Source: Hoeflea sp. (GTDB taxonomy: Bacteria > Pseudomonadota > Alphaproteobacteria > Rhizobiales > Rhizobiaceae). Taken from it: a stretch of DNA of 64,000 nt. Below, in pieces: positions 45,226 through 54,670 of the stretch. The stretch spans positions 333,170 through 397,169 of the forward strand of contig JAHRFE010000027.1 in the NCBI GenBank assembly GCA_019084245.1, read 5' to 3'. Position 1 is the first letter of the stretch. Each line of letters begins with the position of its first letter. A model generated the notes under the pieces. That model saw only the letters and a list, made by a program, of their open reading frames with translations. It did no database searches and was not told the DNA's origin. A program made the position numbers and the translations under genes.

Positions 45226-47001
45226 ATGGCCGGCAAGCAAATGGAAATGACAGGCGCGGAAATCGTTCTGCAGGCGCTGAAAGACAATGGCGTCAAGCAC
45301 ATGTTCGGCTATCCAGGCGGCGCGGTGCTGCCGATCTATGACGAGTTGCATCAGCAGGAAGACATCGAGCACATTCTCGTGCGCCATGAACAGGGCGCCG
45401 GCCACATGGCCGAGGGCTATGCCCGCTCGACCGGCAAGCCCGGCGTCGTTCTGGTAACCTCCGGCCCGGGCGCCACCAATGTGGTGACCGCGCTCCAGGA
45501 CGCGCTGATGGATTCGATCCCGCTCGTCTGCATCACCGGCCAGGTGCCGACATCGCTGATCGGCTCGGACGCCTTCCAGGAATGCGACACCGTCGGCATC
45601 ACCCGGCCCTGCACCAAGCACAACTGGCTGGTCAAGGACGTCAACCAGCTCTCCCGCGTCATTCACGAAGCCTTCCGCATCGCCACCACCGGCCGTCCCG
45701 GTCCGGTCGTGGTCGATGTCCCGAAGGACGTCCAGTTCGCCACCGGCACCTATACCCCGCCGTCTCCGGTGATCGAGCAGAAGAGCTACCAGCCGAAGCT
45801 GTCGGGCGATCTCGACAAGATCCGCGACGCCATCGAGTTGATGGCGACCGCCAAGCGGCCGATCATCTATTCGGGCGGCGGCGTGATCAATTCCGGCCGG
45901 GAAGCGAGCCAGCTGTTGCGCGAACTGGTCGAACTCACCGGTTTCCCCATCACCTCGACCCTGATGGGTCTCGGCGCCTATCCGGCGTCGGGCAAGAACT
46001 GGATGGGCATGCTGGGCATGCACGGCACCTATGAAGCCAACATGGCGATGCATGATTGCGACGTCATGCTCTGCATCGGCGCGCGGTTCGATGACCGCAT
46101 CACCGGCCGTCTCAATGCCTTCGCGCCCAACTCGAAGAAAATTCACATCGACATCGATCCGTCCTCGATCAACAAGAACGTCCGCGCCGATATCGGCATC
46201 CTGGGCGATATCGGCCATGTGCTCGAAGACATGGTTCGGCTGTGGCGCGCGTCCAAGAAGACCGACCGCTCCCTGCTTGAAGGCTGGTGGGCGCAGATCG
46301 AGAAGTGGCGGGCGCGCAACTCGTTGGCCTATCCCGCCAACAAGGACGTCATCATGCCGCAATACGCGATCCAGCGGCTCTATGAGCTGACCAAGGACCG
46401 CGACACCTACATCACCACCGAAGTCGGCCAGCACCAGATGTGGGCGGCGCAGTTCTATGGCTTCGAGGAACCCAACCGCTGGATGACATCGGGCGGTCTC
46501 GGCACCATGGGCTACGGTTTCCCCGCGGCCATCGGCGTGCAGGTGGCGCATCGCGACAGCCTGGTCATCGACATTGCCGGCGACGCCTCGATCCAGATGT
46601 GCATCCAGGAAATGTCCTGCGCGGTGCAGTACCAGCTGCCGGTCAAGATCTTCATCCTGAACAACCAGTACATGGGCATGGTGCGGCAGTGGCAGCAATT
46701 GCTGCACGGCAACCGGCTGTCCCATTCCTACACCGAATCCATGCCGGATTTCGTCATGCTGGCCGAGGCCTATGGCGGCAAGGGCATTCGCTGCGACAAG
46801 CCCGCCGATCTCGACGGGGCGATCCAGAAAATGATCGACACGCCCGGACCGGTGATCTTCGATTGCCGCGTGGCAGCGCTCGCCAACTGCTTCCCGATGA
46901 TCCCGTCGGGCAAGGCGCACAACGAGATGCTGCTGCCGGACGAAGCCACCGACGAAGCCGTCGCCAACGCCATTGACGCCAAGGGCAGGGCGCTTGTGTG
47001 A
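45226..47001 (+). CDS. ilvB: Acetolactate synthase large subunit
   Basis: The protein is 591 residues from the ATG at 45226 (AAGGGG nearby); earlier ATGs at 45133 and 45169 lie inside or directly at the terminator. Thiamine-diphosphate enzyme motifs are visible: the glutamate region GYPGGAVLPIYDEL, and GDASIQMCIQEMSCAVQYQLPVKIFILNN, which binds Mg-ThDP. It condenses two pyruvates, or pyruvate with 2-ketobutyrate, in branched-chain amino acid synthesis. It is separated from ilvH by a toxin-antitoxin pair. Confidence 0.95.
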   Translation: MAGKQMEMTGAEIVLQALKDNGVKHMFGYPGGAVLPIYDELHQQEDIEHILVRHEQGAGHMAEGYARSTGKPGVVLVTSGPGATNVVTALQDALMDSIPLVCITGQVPTSLIGSDAFQECDTVGITRPCTKHNWLVKDVNQLSRVIHEAFRIATTGRPGPVVVDVPKDVQFATGTYTPPSPVIEQKSYQPKLSGDLDKIRDAIELMATAKRPIIYSGGGVINSGREASQLLRELVELTGFPITSTLMGLGAYPASGKNWMGMLGMHGTYEANMAMHDCDVMLCIGARFDDRITGRLNAFAPNSKKIHIDIDPSSINKNVRADIGILGDIGHVLEDMVRLWRASKKTDRSLLEGWWAQIEKWRARNSLAYPANKDVIMPQYAIQRLYELTKDRDTYITTEVGQHQMWAAQFYGFEEPNRWMTSGGLGTMGYGFPAAIGVQVAHRDSLVIDIAGDASIQMCIQEMSCAVQYQLPVKIFILNNQYMGMVRQWQQLLHGNRLSHSYTESMPDFVMLAEAYGGKGIRCDKPADLDGAIQKMIDTPGPVIFDCRVAALANCFPMIPSGKAHNEMLLPDEATDEAVANAIDAKGRALV

Positions 47002-47049
47002 TTAAGCTGATGGCGTATTCTGGCGCGATCCCTGTTTGAGGAGGTCTGA

Positions 47050-47337
47050 ATGGGTGCACGCACGAAAATGTCGAGCAAGGGGCAGGTGATCCTGCCCAAG
47101 CGGCTTCGCGATGCCCATGGCTGGACCGCGGGCACCGAATTCGAGGTGATCGATAGCCCCACCGGCGTCGAGCTGAAACCGTTGGCGGCGACCGGCACTG
47201 CCGGGCAGGCCATCGCGTTTGCGGATTTTCTGGAGATGATTCCGAAGCGAGGCAGTTCGCCGGTGTCTGAAGAGCTGATCCAGGCGGCGATCACCGAGGA
47301 GGCAAGGCGGCGCTGGAATGAAGAAACTGGCCGTTGA
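47050..47337 (+). CDS. vapB: AbrB/VapB-type antitoxin
   Basis: The protein is 95 residues. It begins with a SpoVT/AbrB swapped-hairpin domain (TKMSSKGQVILPKRLRDAHGW) that binds DNA and ends in a helical, Glu/Arg-rich tail that would mask the toxin. GAGGAGG precedes the start. It overlaps the PIN gene by 20 bases. Confidence 0.88.
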   Translation: MGARTKMSSKGQVILPKRLRDAHGWTAGTEFEVIDSPTGVELKPLAATGTAGQAIAFADFLEMIPKRGSSPVSEELIQAAITEEARRRWNEETGR

Positions 47338-47719
47338 CACCAATATCCTCGCCCGACTCCTGGTCCGCGACGACAGCGCGCAGTGGGAAATCGCGCGTGC
47401 GCTGTTCGAGACAAACCGAGTCGTGCTGATGTTGAGCGTACTCTTGGAGACGGAATGGGTTCTGCGCAGCCGGTTCGACTACAAACGGGAGACGATTTGT
47501 CGGCTGTTTGAATCACTGTCGCGCACTGAAGCGGTGGACTTGCATGAGCCGGACCGAACGCCGCGGGTGATCGCGGCCTACGAGGCCGGGATGGATTTTG
47601 CGGACGCCGTGCATGTGAGCGGCGTGCGGGCGGGCGAAAGCTTCGCGACTTTAGACAGGGGGCTGGTGCGCCGCGCCGGCTCGCACTTCAAGACGGTGAG
47701 CGTGGAACTGGTTTCCTGA
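47318..47719 (+). CDS. vapC: PIN-domain VapC-type ribonuclease toxin
   Basis: This 133-residue PIN protein has AVDTNILARLLVRDD at the N-terminus, a central Glu in LLETEWVL, and DFADAVHV near the C-terminus, giving the acidic cluster that binds Mg2+. VapC toxins cut tRNA or rRNA. Together with the preceding gene it forms a type II pair that sits between ilvB and ilvH. Confidence 0.9.
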   Translation: MKKLAVDTNILARLLVRDDSAQWEIARALFETNRVVLMLSVLLETEWVLRSRFDYKRETICRLFESLSRTEAVDLHEPDRTPRVIAAYEAGMDFADAVHVSGVRAGESFATLDRGLVRRAGSHFKTVSVELVS

Positions 47720-47747
47720 CACCCTGAAACAAGAAATGGACGCCATC

Positions 47748-48320
47748 ATGAACGCGCAGCATCAACCCACCGGTTCGGCCTATTTCATCGCCGCCGAGAC
47801 CGCCCGGCCTGAAACCCACACGCTCTCGGTCCTCGTCGACAACGAACCGGGCGTGCTTGCCCGGGTCATCGGCCTGTTTTCCGGCCGCGGCTACAACATC
47901 GAGAGCCTGACGGTTTCGGAGACCGAGCATGAGGCGCACCTGTCACGCATCACCATCGTCACCACCGCGACGCCCAACGTGCTCGAACAGGTCAAGGCCC
48001 AGCTCGAACGCATCATTCCGGTTCACCGCGTGGTTGATCTCACGGTGCGCGCGGCCGAACTCGGCCACGAAAAGCCGCTCGAGCGCGAGCTGGCGCTGGT
48101 CAAGGTCACCGGAACGTCTGACAACCGGGTCGAGGCGCTGAGGCTTGCCGACGCCTTCCGTGCCCAGGTGATCGACGCCAACACCGAGCATTTCATCTTC
48201 GAGATCACCGGCCGCGTTTCCAAGATCGAACAGTTCATCGCCATCATGAAACCTCTCGGCCTGGTCGAGATCTGCCGCACCGGCATCGCCGCCATGAACC
48301 GCGGTCCGCAGGGAATGTGA
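47748..48320 (+). CDS. ilvH: Acetolactate synthase small regulatory subunit
   Basis: The protein is 190 residues from the ATG at 47748, chosen to match the family N-terminus MNA...QPTGSAYFI; an ATG at 47736 is possible. It has an N-terminal ACT domain (HTLSVLVDNEPGVLARVIGLFSGRGYNIESL), which binds valine for feedback, and a C-terminal half with the second ACT-like fold. It regulates IlvB. Confidence 0.94.
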   Translation: MNAQHQPTGSAYFIAAETARPETHTLSVLVDNEPGVLARVIGLFSGRGYNIESLTVSETEHEAHLSRITIVTTATPNVLEQVKAQLERIIPVHRVVDLTVRAAELGHEKPLERELALVKVTGTSDNRVEALRLADAFRAQVIDANTEHFIFEITGRVSKIEQFIAIMKPLGLVEICRTGIAAMNRGPQGM

Positions 48321-48373
48321 TAGCGCCGGCCTGCAGCAGGTGGTGCGGGGCGTCACACCCTGAAATCATGGTT

Positions 48374-48408
48374 AACGCCAGATGAATATTGCGTTCCAGT
48401 TCGGTTCA
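48374..48408 (+). promoter_or_regulatory. Shared 35-bp motif, copy C (upstream of a small secreted protein)
   Basis: AACGCCAGATGAAT ... CGGTTCA has the same length and spacing as copies A and B. It ends 62 bases before the start of the small exported protein. Confidence 0.5.
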
Positions 48409-48470
48409 GCCGGACCTCTCTAGAAACGGATCATCGCAACAACGCGACAACCGAAAGAGAGGAAACTGTC

Positions 48471-48731
48471 ATGAAAAAGATCATTCTTACCGCCGCCGCC
48501 GTATCGCTGGGCATGATGTTTGCCGCCGCAGGCGCCGCCACCGCCCAGACTCGCGCCACGTCGATCAAGCCGATGCCAGCCGCCGCAACCAAGCTGAAAG
48601 TCGCCGGCCCCGCGACAGCTGCGGGCGTGCGCGACAACACCGCCCATGAATGGACAGCCGGTTGCTATGCGGAATTCGGTCCCGATGCGACCAATCCGGA
48701 CCCCGTGCTGCTCGAGAAATGCCTCAACTGA
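48471..48731 (+). CDS. Small exported protein
   Basis: The protein is 86 residues with a signal peptide (MKKIILTAAAVSLGMMFAAAGAATA). The mature part is short, with two cysteines (GCYAEF and EKCLN). AGAGGAAA precedes the start. The function is unknown. A terminator follows. Confidence 0.7.
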   Translation: MKKIILTAAAVSLGMMFAAAGAATAQTRATSIKPMPAAATKLKVAGPATAAGVRDNTAHEWTAGCYAEFGPDATNPDPVLLEKCLN

Positions 48732-48760
48732 CTTCCCTGTTCTTGATGCGACTGCATCAC

Positions 48761-48796
48761 GCCGCTGGAGATCATGGCATCTCCGGCGGCTTCTTG
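48761..48796 (+). terminator. Terminator after the small exported protein
   Basis: The stem GCCGCTGGAGAT/ATCTCCGGCGGC (one G-T wobble) has the loop CATGGC and is followed by a T-rich tract. Confidence 0.7.
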
Positions 48797-48874
48797 CTGT
48801 TTGGCGGGGGCTGCCGGACCCTTATCGGCGCCATGAACCGAGCACGGCAAGGCAGATGACCAGCGGATCTCCGC

Positions 48875-49720
48875 TCAGATCATCTGCAGCGGCTGGCGCG
48901 AGCGCGGCGGCGGAAACAACTGGTCGAGTTCGGTGATCTGCTCTTGCGTCAATTGAATGTCGGCGCTGGCGCGGTTTTCTTTGACCCGCTCCGGACTCGA
49001 CGATTTCGGGATGGCGATGACAGTGTCGCGGGTGAGCAGGAAGGCGAGCCCGAGTTGCGCGGGGCTGACGCCAAGCCGGCCGGCCATCTTGCCGAGGCCG
49101 GGATGCCGGAGCAGGCGGCCTTCATCGAGCGGCGAATAGGCCATCACGGGGATCGAGCGCTCGGCGAGCCACGGCATGAGCTCGAATTCGATCCCCCGTG
49201 TCGACAGATTGTAGAGCACCTGGTTGGCCGCGCAGTTTTCGCCGCCGGGCAGGGCCGTGACCTGCCGCATGGCAAGGCTGTCGAAATTCGACACGCCCCA
49301 GGCGCCGATCTTGCCCGACTTGCGCAACTGCTCGAACGCCTCGACCGTGTCGCGCAGCGGATGGCGGCCGGGCCAGTGCAGCAGATAGAGATCGATGTGT
49401 TCAGTGCTGAGCCTTTTGAGGCTCGCCTCGCAGGCGGCAATCGTGCCCTGGCGGCTGGCATTGGACGGCAGCACCTTGGAGACGAGAAAGACCTGGTCGC
49501 GCCGACCCGCGATGGCTTTGCCGGTGATCTCCTCGGCGCCGCCCGAGGCATACATTTCGGCGGTGTCGATCAGGGTCATGCCGAGATCGATGCCCGCCTG
49601 CAGCGCCCGGATCTCGGCTTCGGCGGAGCCGCGGTTCTCGCCCATGTGCCAGGTGCCGAGCCCGAGTGCCGGCACAGGGCTGCCATCGGGAAGGTTGACG
49701 GTGCGGATCGGCTGGCTCAT
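48875..49720 (-). CDS. Aldo/keto reductase
   Basis: The protein is 281 residues from ATG 49718-49720 with GGAG upstream. The AKR signatures [44 protein letters not shown] and [13 protein letters not shown] are present. It reduces aldehydes or ketones with NADPH. The substrate is unknown. Confidence 0.92.
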   Translation of the reverse strand: MSQPIRTVNLPDGSPVPALGLGTWHMGENRGSAEAEIRALQAGIDLGMTLIDTAEMYASGGAEEITGKAIAGRRDQVFLVSKVLPSNASRQGTIAACEASLKRLSTEHIDLYLLHWPGRHPLRDTVEAFEQLRKSGKIGAWGVSNFDSLAMRQVTALPGGENCAANQVLYNLSTRGIEFELMPWLAERSIPVMAYSPLDEGRLLRHPGLGKMAGRLGVSPAQLGLAFLLTRDTVIAIPKSSSPERVKENRASADIQLTQEQITELDQLFPPPRSRQPLQMI

Positions 49721-49850
49721 GGCGGTCTCCAGTGCGCGACTCAATCCATCATAGCCTCAAATGCTGGCATGACGACAATGTGTTGGTTTGACAGGAAAGT
49801 CTGGGCTATCAAAAAAACGCGACCGACGCCCCCGCCGGCTGGATCATGCC

Positions 49851-50444
49851 ATGACGCTTGAAACATTCCTCTCGCTGGTGGTCTTCGCCTTCGTCACCTC
49901 GGTGACGCCGGGGCCCAACACCATGATGCTGTTTGCCTCCGGCGTGAATTTCGGCTTCCGCCGCACCTTGCCGCACATGGCTGGCATCGGCGCGGGCTTT
50001 TTCTCGCTGCTGCTTGGCGTCGGCTTCGGTCTCGGGGCGCTTCTGACCACGGTCCCGCTGCTTTACACGGCGCTGAAGATCGCGGGCGGCCTGTATCTCA
50101 TTTACATCGCCTGGAAAATCGGCATGTCACGCGCCATGCCCAACGGCAAGGTCGGCGAAAAGCCGCTGACATTCCTTCAGGCAGCGGCGTTCCAGTGGGT
50201 CAATCCGAAAGCCTGGGTGATGGCAGTGACCGCGATGGCGATCTACGCCAACCCGAACCGTTACACGCTCTCGGTCTATCTGATCGCCCTGGCGTTCGTG
50301 CTGACGAACTTCCCGGCTGTCTTTACCTGGGCCGGTTTCGGTTCGGTGCTCAGATCCTGGCTGTCCGATCCGGTACGGCTCAAATGGTTCAACATCACCA
50401 TGGCGGTGCTGCTGGTGGCAAGCCTCTGGCCGATGCTGAAATAA
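49851..50444 (+). CDS. LysE/RhtB family amino-acid exporter
   Basis: The protein is 197 residues from ATG 49851 with six membrane helices. The motif TPGPNTMMLFASGVNFGFRRTLPH is typical of RhtB proteins, as is FLQAAAFQWVNPKAWVM. It exports amino acids or homoserine lactones; the substrate is not known. Confidence 0.9.
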   Translation: MTLETFLSLVVFAFVTSVTPGPNTMMLFASGVNFGFRRTLPHMAGIGAGFFSLLLGVGFGLGALLTTVPLLYTALKIAGGLYLIYIAWKIGMSRAMPNGKVGEKPLTFLQAAAFQWVNPKAWVMAVTAMAIYANPNRYTLSVYLIALAFVLTNFPAVFTWAGFGSVLRSWLSDPVRLKWFNITMAVLLVASLWPMLK

Positions 50445-50518
50445 CCCATGCCGCCGAAGGATCCGGTGCTCCCTGCAAATCTCAGCCGCAACAGCGCCTG
50501 GCGGGATTGCGCCACTGA

Positions 50519-50944
50519 TCAGGTGCGCTGCATTCGATCAAGCGCGTCCTGCAACCTCTCGGCGGCCGCAAAGTCGAAGCTCGACTGAAAAAACGCGAGA
50601 CCCTGCCGCGCCTTCTCGGTGAAATCGATCCGGTCTGTGTCGGTCGCCATGTCCACCGGCTGGCCGGTCGCGGCTGAAATCTTCACGGTCATGCCCATGA
50701 AGGCCGAGCCTTCGTCAAGGGACATATCCCCGCTGCGAATCTGGCCGTTCATCCAGTCAAACAGTTCCTGCCGCGTCATGCTGGTGAAATCCGGCCTGCT
50801 GCTTTCGACTTGGCCGCTTGCGCCATCCCGAGTCTCGGCTGGACGCTGCGACAGCATCGCCGCAAATGCCTGGCTGTCGGCCGGCGCCGGTTGACGGTTT
50901 CGCTGGTTCGCGAACAGATAGTCCGCACCTGCATCAACCTTCAT
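50519..50944 (-). CDS. Hypothetical protein
   Basis: The protein is 141 residues from ATG 50942-50944 (GGAG nearby). There is no signal peptide or membrane helix. The middle is acidic and polar (MTRQELFDWMNGQIRSGDMSLDEGSAF) and the C-terminus is helical. I do not recognise a family. The upstream region to 51054 shows no further gene. Confidence 0.6.
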   Translation of the reverse strand: MKVDAGADYLFANQRNRQPAPADSQAFAAMLSQRPAETRDGASGQVESSRPDFTSMTRQELFDWMNGQIRSGDMSLDEGSAFMGMTVKISAATGQPVDMATDTDRIDFTEKARQGLAFFQSSFDFAAAERLQDALDRMQRT

Positions 50945-51054
50945 GATTCCATCTCCTTGTTGGTCGCACCCCATCCCTATGGCGCAATCCTTGTGCCTGG
51001 CTGAAACCTGTGGCGAGGTGAAAGGCAGGTTCCGGCCGTTGTCGGGAACCGGTC

Positions 51055-51531
51055 TCACACACCGATGGCCGGCTTGTTGAGCATCAGCCAGTAAATGCCC
51101 AGAACCGCGAAGAAGGCCGGAAACCCGCAGGCGAACCAGATCCGGTAAAGCCGGTCGAAGTCCGCGGGCAGTTCGGTCGCGCTGTCGACGGCCTTGCGCG
51201 CCAGATCGCGCAGCCGGATCTGGATCCAGACGACCGGCAGCCAGAACAGCCCGGTCACGATGTAGAGCCCTATCGACAGCACGATCCATCCTTCGCTCAG
51301 TGGCCAGCCGGTCTCCAGGGCCAGGAGAACGCCGGTCACCGGCTGAGCCACGACCGCCGTCGCGGTGAACAGCCCATCCGCGATGACCACCGTGCCGCTG
51401 ACATGGGCAATGAGCTTCGGGTCGCGGGTCCTGACCGCCATCACCATGAAGAAGGCGATGCCCGCGCCGGTGCCGAGCAGCACTGCGGCGCCGATCACAT
51501 GCAGGGGCAGGAGCAAGTCAGCAAGCGTCAT
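51055..51531 (-). CDS. DUF2269 family integral membrane protein
   Basis: The protein is 158 residues with four membrane helices, beginning LADLLLPLHVIGAAVLLGTGAGIAFFMV, the DUF2269 start. Its ATG overlaps the stop of the upstream epimerase-DoxX gene by one base (TGATG), so the pair is coupled. The function is unknown. Confidence 0.85.
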   Translation of the reverse strand: MTLADLLLPLHVIGAAVLLGTGAGIAFFMVMAVRTRDPKLIAHVSGTVVIADGLFTATAVVAQPVTGVLLALETGWPLSEGWIVLSIGLYIVTGLFWLPVVWIQIRLRDLARKAVDSATELPADFDRLYRIWFACGFPAFFAVLGIYWLMLNKPAIGV

Positions 51532-52814
51532 CAGCGTTCGTCCAGCGTGCCGAGTGCCACGAGTGTGAGCAGCATTGACGGCAAGACCTTGACCAGCGGC
51601 CCGAGCGGATCGAGCCACAGGCCGGGCTGGGCAAGGGTGGCGCTCGCGAGATAGGCCAAGGAGACGGCGAGCATGGCCCAAAGCGCCCGACACGCCCAGC
51701 GGCGCCAGAGCACGGCCAGACCGAGGCCGATATCGAGTGCGCAGGTGGCGATCACCGTCAGCAGGGCCGGTCGGTAGCCCAGCATGCCATCGAAATGCGC
51801 CATGGCTGAGGCGATCTCGACCAGCGGGATCAGCCCCGACAGCAGCCAGAAGGCCGACAATGTCACCAGCACCGGCGCCTTGAGCAAATAGAGCCGCGCG
51901 AACCACAGGTCCTGCACGCCCGACGGGTTTTCGCAAAGCGTCTGCGCGAGCGATCGCAACGCGAACGGGGCAGGCGTCGCCCCGCCGCCCTCGACCCCGC
52001 CTTCCATCACTGCAAGCGATGTCGAGCGCAGCGGCGAGCGCCAGCCGAGCCGGCCGGCCAGATCGGCAAGAATGGTCACCGGCCGGGTGAGAAGGGCGGG
52101 CACGGATCTGATCGGCGCGGGCGCAAGTCCGAGCCAGCCCCGGTGCAGGGCGAGCACTTCGGCGAGCGTCAACGCACCGGGCGCCGCGAGATCGATGTCG
52201 CTGCCCGGCTGCAGCCGGCCGTCCACGGCCCGGGCGACCGCCTCCGCCACATCGTCAAGCGCCACGATGGCCACCGGGCTTCGGGCATGGACCGCGGGGA
52301 TGAAGAACGGAAAGCTCGCCAGGGCCCGCACCAGCGCCGTGCCGCCATGGGCGTTGCGGCCGATCACCACCGCCGGGCGCAGGATCACATGGTCGAGCCC
52401 GGAGGCTTTCAGCGCCGCGTCGGCGCGCCGTTTGGTGGCGAGAAATTTCGTCGCGGCCCCGGCGCCGTCGGTGCGCGCCGAGATTTGCACGATCCGCCGC
52501 CCGCCAGCCAATTTTGCCGCCTCATAGAGCGCCAGCATCGCCCGTTCCTGCACGGCGGCGAGATCGTCGCGCGCGCCATCCTGAAGCGCGCCGGCGCAAT
52601 TGACGATCAGTGCGTGGCCTTCCACCAGGTCCGCCCAGTCCACGGCGGCCGACATGCCGGCAAGGTCGGCGCGCACGAAATGGGCGTCCGGAAAGCGGGC
52701 CTCGGCAGCGCGCGTGTCGCGGCCAAGTCCCGTGACACGATGGCCGTCGGCGATCAGCCTTTGCATGATCGCCGCGCCGATGAAGCCGGTTCCGCCCAGA
52801 ATCAGAATGTCCAT
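51531..52814 (-). CDS. NAD(P)-binding epimerase-like domain fused to a DoxX-like membrane domain
   Basis: The protein is 427 residues. The first ~290 form an extended short-chain dehydrogenase fold (ILILGGTGFIGAAIMQRL). The remainder contains about four membrane helices (VLVTLSAFWLLSGLIPLVEI and later). Such fusions are widespread in Proteobacteria and may modify membrane lipids or quinones. Together with DUF2269 it forms a two-gene operon. Confidence 0.85.
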   Translation of the reverse strand: MDILILGGTGFIGAAIMQRLIADGHRVTGLGRDTRAAEARFPDAHFVRADLAGMSAAVDWADLVEGHALIVNCAGALQDGARDDLAAVQERAMLALYEAAKLAGGRRIVQISARTDGAGAATKFLATKRRADAALKASGLDHVILRPAVVIGRNAHGGTALVRALASFPFFIPAVHARSPVAIVALDDVAEAVARAVDGRLQPGSDIDLAAPGALTLAEVLALHRGWLGLAPAPIRSVPALLTRPVTILADLAGRLGWRSPLRSTSLAVMEGGVEGGGATPAPFALRSLAQTLCENPSGVQDLWFARLYLLKAPVLVTLSAFWLLSGLIPLVEIASAMAHFDGMLGYRPALLTVIATCALDIGLGLAVLWRRWACRALWAMLAVSLAYLASATLAQPGLWLDPLGPLVKVLPSMLLTLVALGTLDER

Positions 52815-52910
52815 GGCCGAGCCTAGCGGATCGGCCCCTGGGGATACAGATCCGCAGCGTCAGGGGTCGGCGATATTGCGGTCGGCGATGCCGCGGGCTA
52901 ACCTTGCGCC

Positions 52911-53606
52911 ATGACCCATGATCACCACCATCCGCACAATCATCACCACAATCATCACCACGATCATCACCACGACAACGAGCTCGATCCCTTCGCCGCC
53001 CGCGTCAGGGCGCTGGAGACGATCCTGACCGAGAAGGGGCTGATCGATCCGGCTGCCGTCGATGCGATCGTCGAGACCTATGAGCACAAGGTCGGCCCGC
53101 GCAATGGCGCCCGCGTGGTGGCGAAAGCCTGGTCCGACCCGGACTTCGCGCAATGGCTTGCCCGCGACGCCACCGCGGCCATCGCCTCGCTCGGCTATGC
53201 CGGCCGCCAGGGCGAACACATGCAGGCGGTGTTCAACACCGAAGACACCCACAATCTCATCGTCTGCACGCTCTGCTCCTGCTACCCGTGGACGGTGCTC
53301 GGCGTGCCGCCGGTCTGGTACAAGGCGCCGCCCTATCGCAGCCAGGCAGTGATCAATCCGCGCGGCGTGCTGGCTGAGTTCGGGCTCAAGCTGCCCGAGA
53401 CCACCCGCATCCGGGTTTGGGATTCCACCGCCGAACTGCGCTACATGGTGGTGCCGATGCGGCCGGTCGAGACGGAAGGTCTGAGCGAGGAAGACCTCGC
53501 CAAGCTGGTCACCCGCGACTCGATGATCGGCACCGGCCTTCCGCTCAGGCCCGGATCGCTCGGCCCCGGCGCGCTGTGGCCGGCGGTAGCCGGAGACGGA
53601 GCATGA
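52911..53606 (+). CDS. nthA: Nitrile hydratase alpha subunit (cobalt type)
   Basis: The protein is 231 residues. The metal-binding motif CTLCSC (Cys119, Cys122, Cys124) has Thr at the second position, which is typical of cobalt enzymes. It hydrates nitriles to amides as an alpha/beta heterodimer. The first 22 residues contain 14 histidines, an unusual extension discussed in the findings. Its stop overlaps the nthB start (ATGA). Confidence 0.94.
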   Translation: MTHDHHHPHNHHHNHHHDHHHDNELDPFAARVRALETILTEKGLIDPAAVDAIVETYEHKVGPRNGARVVAKAWSDPDFAQWLARDATAAIASLGYAGRQGEHMQAVFNTEDTHNLIVCTLCSCYPWTVLGVPPVWYKAPPYRSQAVINPRGVLAEFGLKLPETTRIRVWDSTAELRYMVVPMRPVETEGLSEEDLAKLVTRDSMIGTGLPLRPGSLGPGALWPAVAGDGA

Positions 53607-54262
53607 ACGGGCCGCATGATCTCGGTGGCCAGATGGGCTTCGGCCCGGTCGCGCCGGAAATCGACGAGCCGGTGTTTCATGCCGATTGGGAGCGCCGCGC
53701 GCTGGGCGTGACGCTTTCCGCCGGCGCGCTCGGCGCCTGGACCATCGACGAAAGCAGGCATGCGCGCGAAAGCCTGCACCCGGCCATCTATTACAGGGCG
53801 AGCTATTACGAAATCTGGATACGGGCGCTCGAAACACTGCTCGAACGCCACGGCTTCGTCTCCACTGATGAAATCGAAGCCGGCCGTCCGCTCTGGCCAG
53901 GCGTCAAGCCCAAGCAGGTGCTCCGCGCGGGCGATGTGCCCCTCGTTCTGGCGCGCGGCGGGCCGTGCAACCGCGAGGTCGCCACGCCGCCGAAATTCCA
54001 GGCGGGCGACCGCATCCGCACCATCAACGAACACCCGACCGGCCACACCCGGCTGCCGCGCTATGCCCGTGGCAAGCTCGGTGTGATCGAGGCGGTGCGC
54101 GAGGGCTACGTGTTTCCCGACACCAACGCCCATGCCAAGGGCGAAAACCCGCAGCATGTCTACACCGTCTGTTTCGATGGCCGGGAACTCTGGGGGCAGG
54201 GGGCCGATCCGGGTCTGACCGTGTCGATCGACGCCTGGGAGAGCTATCTTGAGCCCGCGTGA
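53603..54262 (+). CDS. nthB: Nitrile hydratase beta subunit
   Basis: The protein is 219 residues, starting [16 protein letters not shown], the conserved beta N-terminus, with [16 protein letters not shown] and the C-terminal [20 protein letters not shown]. It contacts the alpha active site. It overlaps the accessory gene by 14 bases. Confidence 0.94.
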   Translation: MNGPHDLGGQMGFGPVAPEIDEPVFHADWERRALGVTLSAGALGAWTIDESRHARESLHPAIYYRASYYEIWIRALETLLERHGFVSTDEIEAGRPLWPGVKPKQVLRAGDVPLVLARGGPCNREVATPPKFQAGDRIRTINEHPTGHTRLPRYARGKLGVIEAVREGYVFPDTNAHAKGENPQHVYTVCFDGRELWGQGADPGLTVSIDAWESYLEPA

Positions 54263-54647
54263 ACCGGCGCCGGACGCCCGGTCAACGCCTGAGGTCGCGC
54301 GGGAAACGCCTTTCCAGCTCCCGCCCGACACCGGCCCTGACGCGCCGGTCTTCGCCGAGCCCTGGCAGGCCCAGGTCTTTGCGCTCGCCGTGGCGCTCAA
54401 CGAGCGCGGGGTTTTCACCTGGAGCGAATGGGCGGCACAGCTATCGGCGGAACTGGCGAGGCCCGGCGCCGCGCAGGATGGCGGGGACTATTACCAGCAC
54501 TGGCTGGCTGCGCTCGAGGCGCTGCTGGCAAGGAAGGGCGTTGCCGGGCCGGACATCATCGACGCGATGTCGGCCTCCTGGCAGCGCGCCGCCCACGCCA
54601 CGCCGCACGGCCAGCCGATCCGGCTCGAGAATGATCCGGAACGCTAG
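54249..54647 (+). CDS. Nitrile hydratase accessory protein
   Basis: The protein is 132 residues from TTG 54249. It has the acidic, helical character of the cobalt-insertion helper (PWQAQVFALAVALNERGVFTWSEWAAQL), which delivers cobalt to the alpha subunit by swapping. Its presence supports the cobalt assignment. Confidence 0.88.
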   Translation: MSPREPAPDARSTPEVARETPFQLPPDTGPDAPVFAEPWQAQVFALAVALNERGVFTWSEWAAQLSAELARPGAAQDGGDYYQHWLAALEALLARKGVAGPDIIDAMSASWQRAAHATPHGQPIRLENDPER

Positions 54648-54670
54648 GTTGCCCCCGACCTTCCGACATA

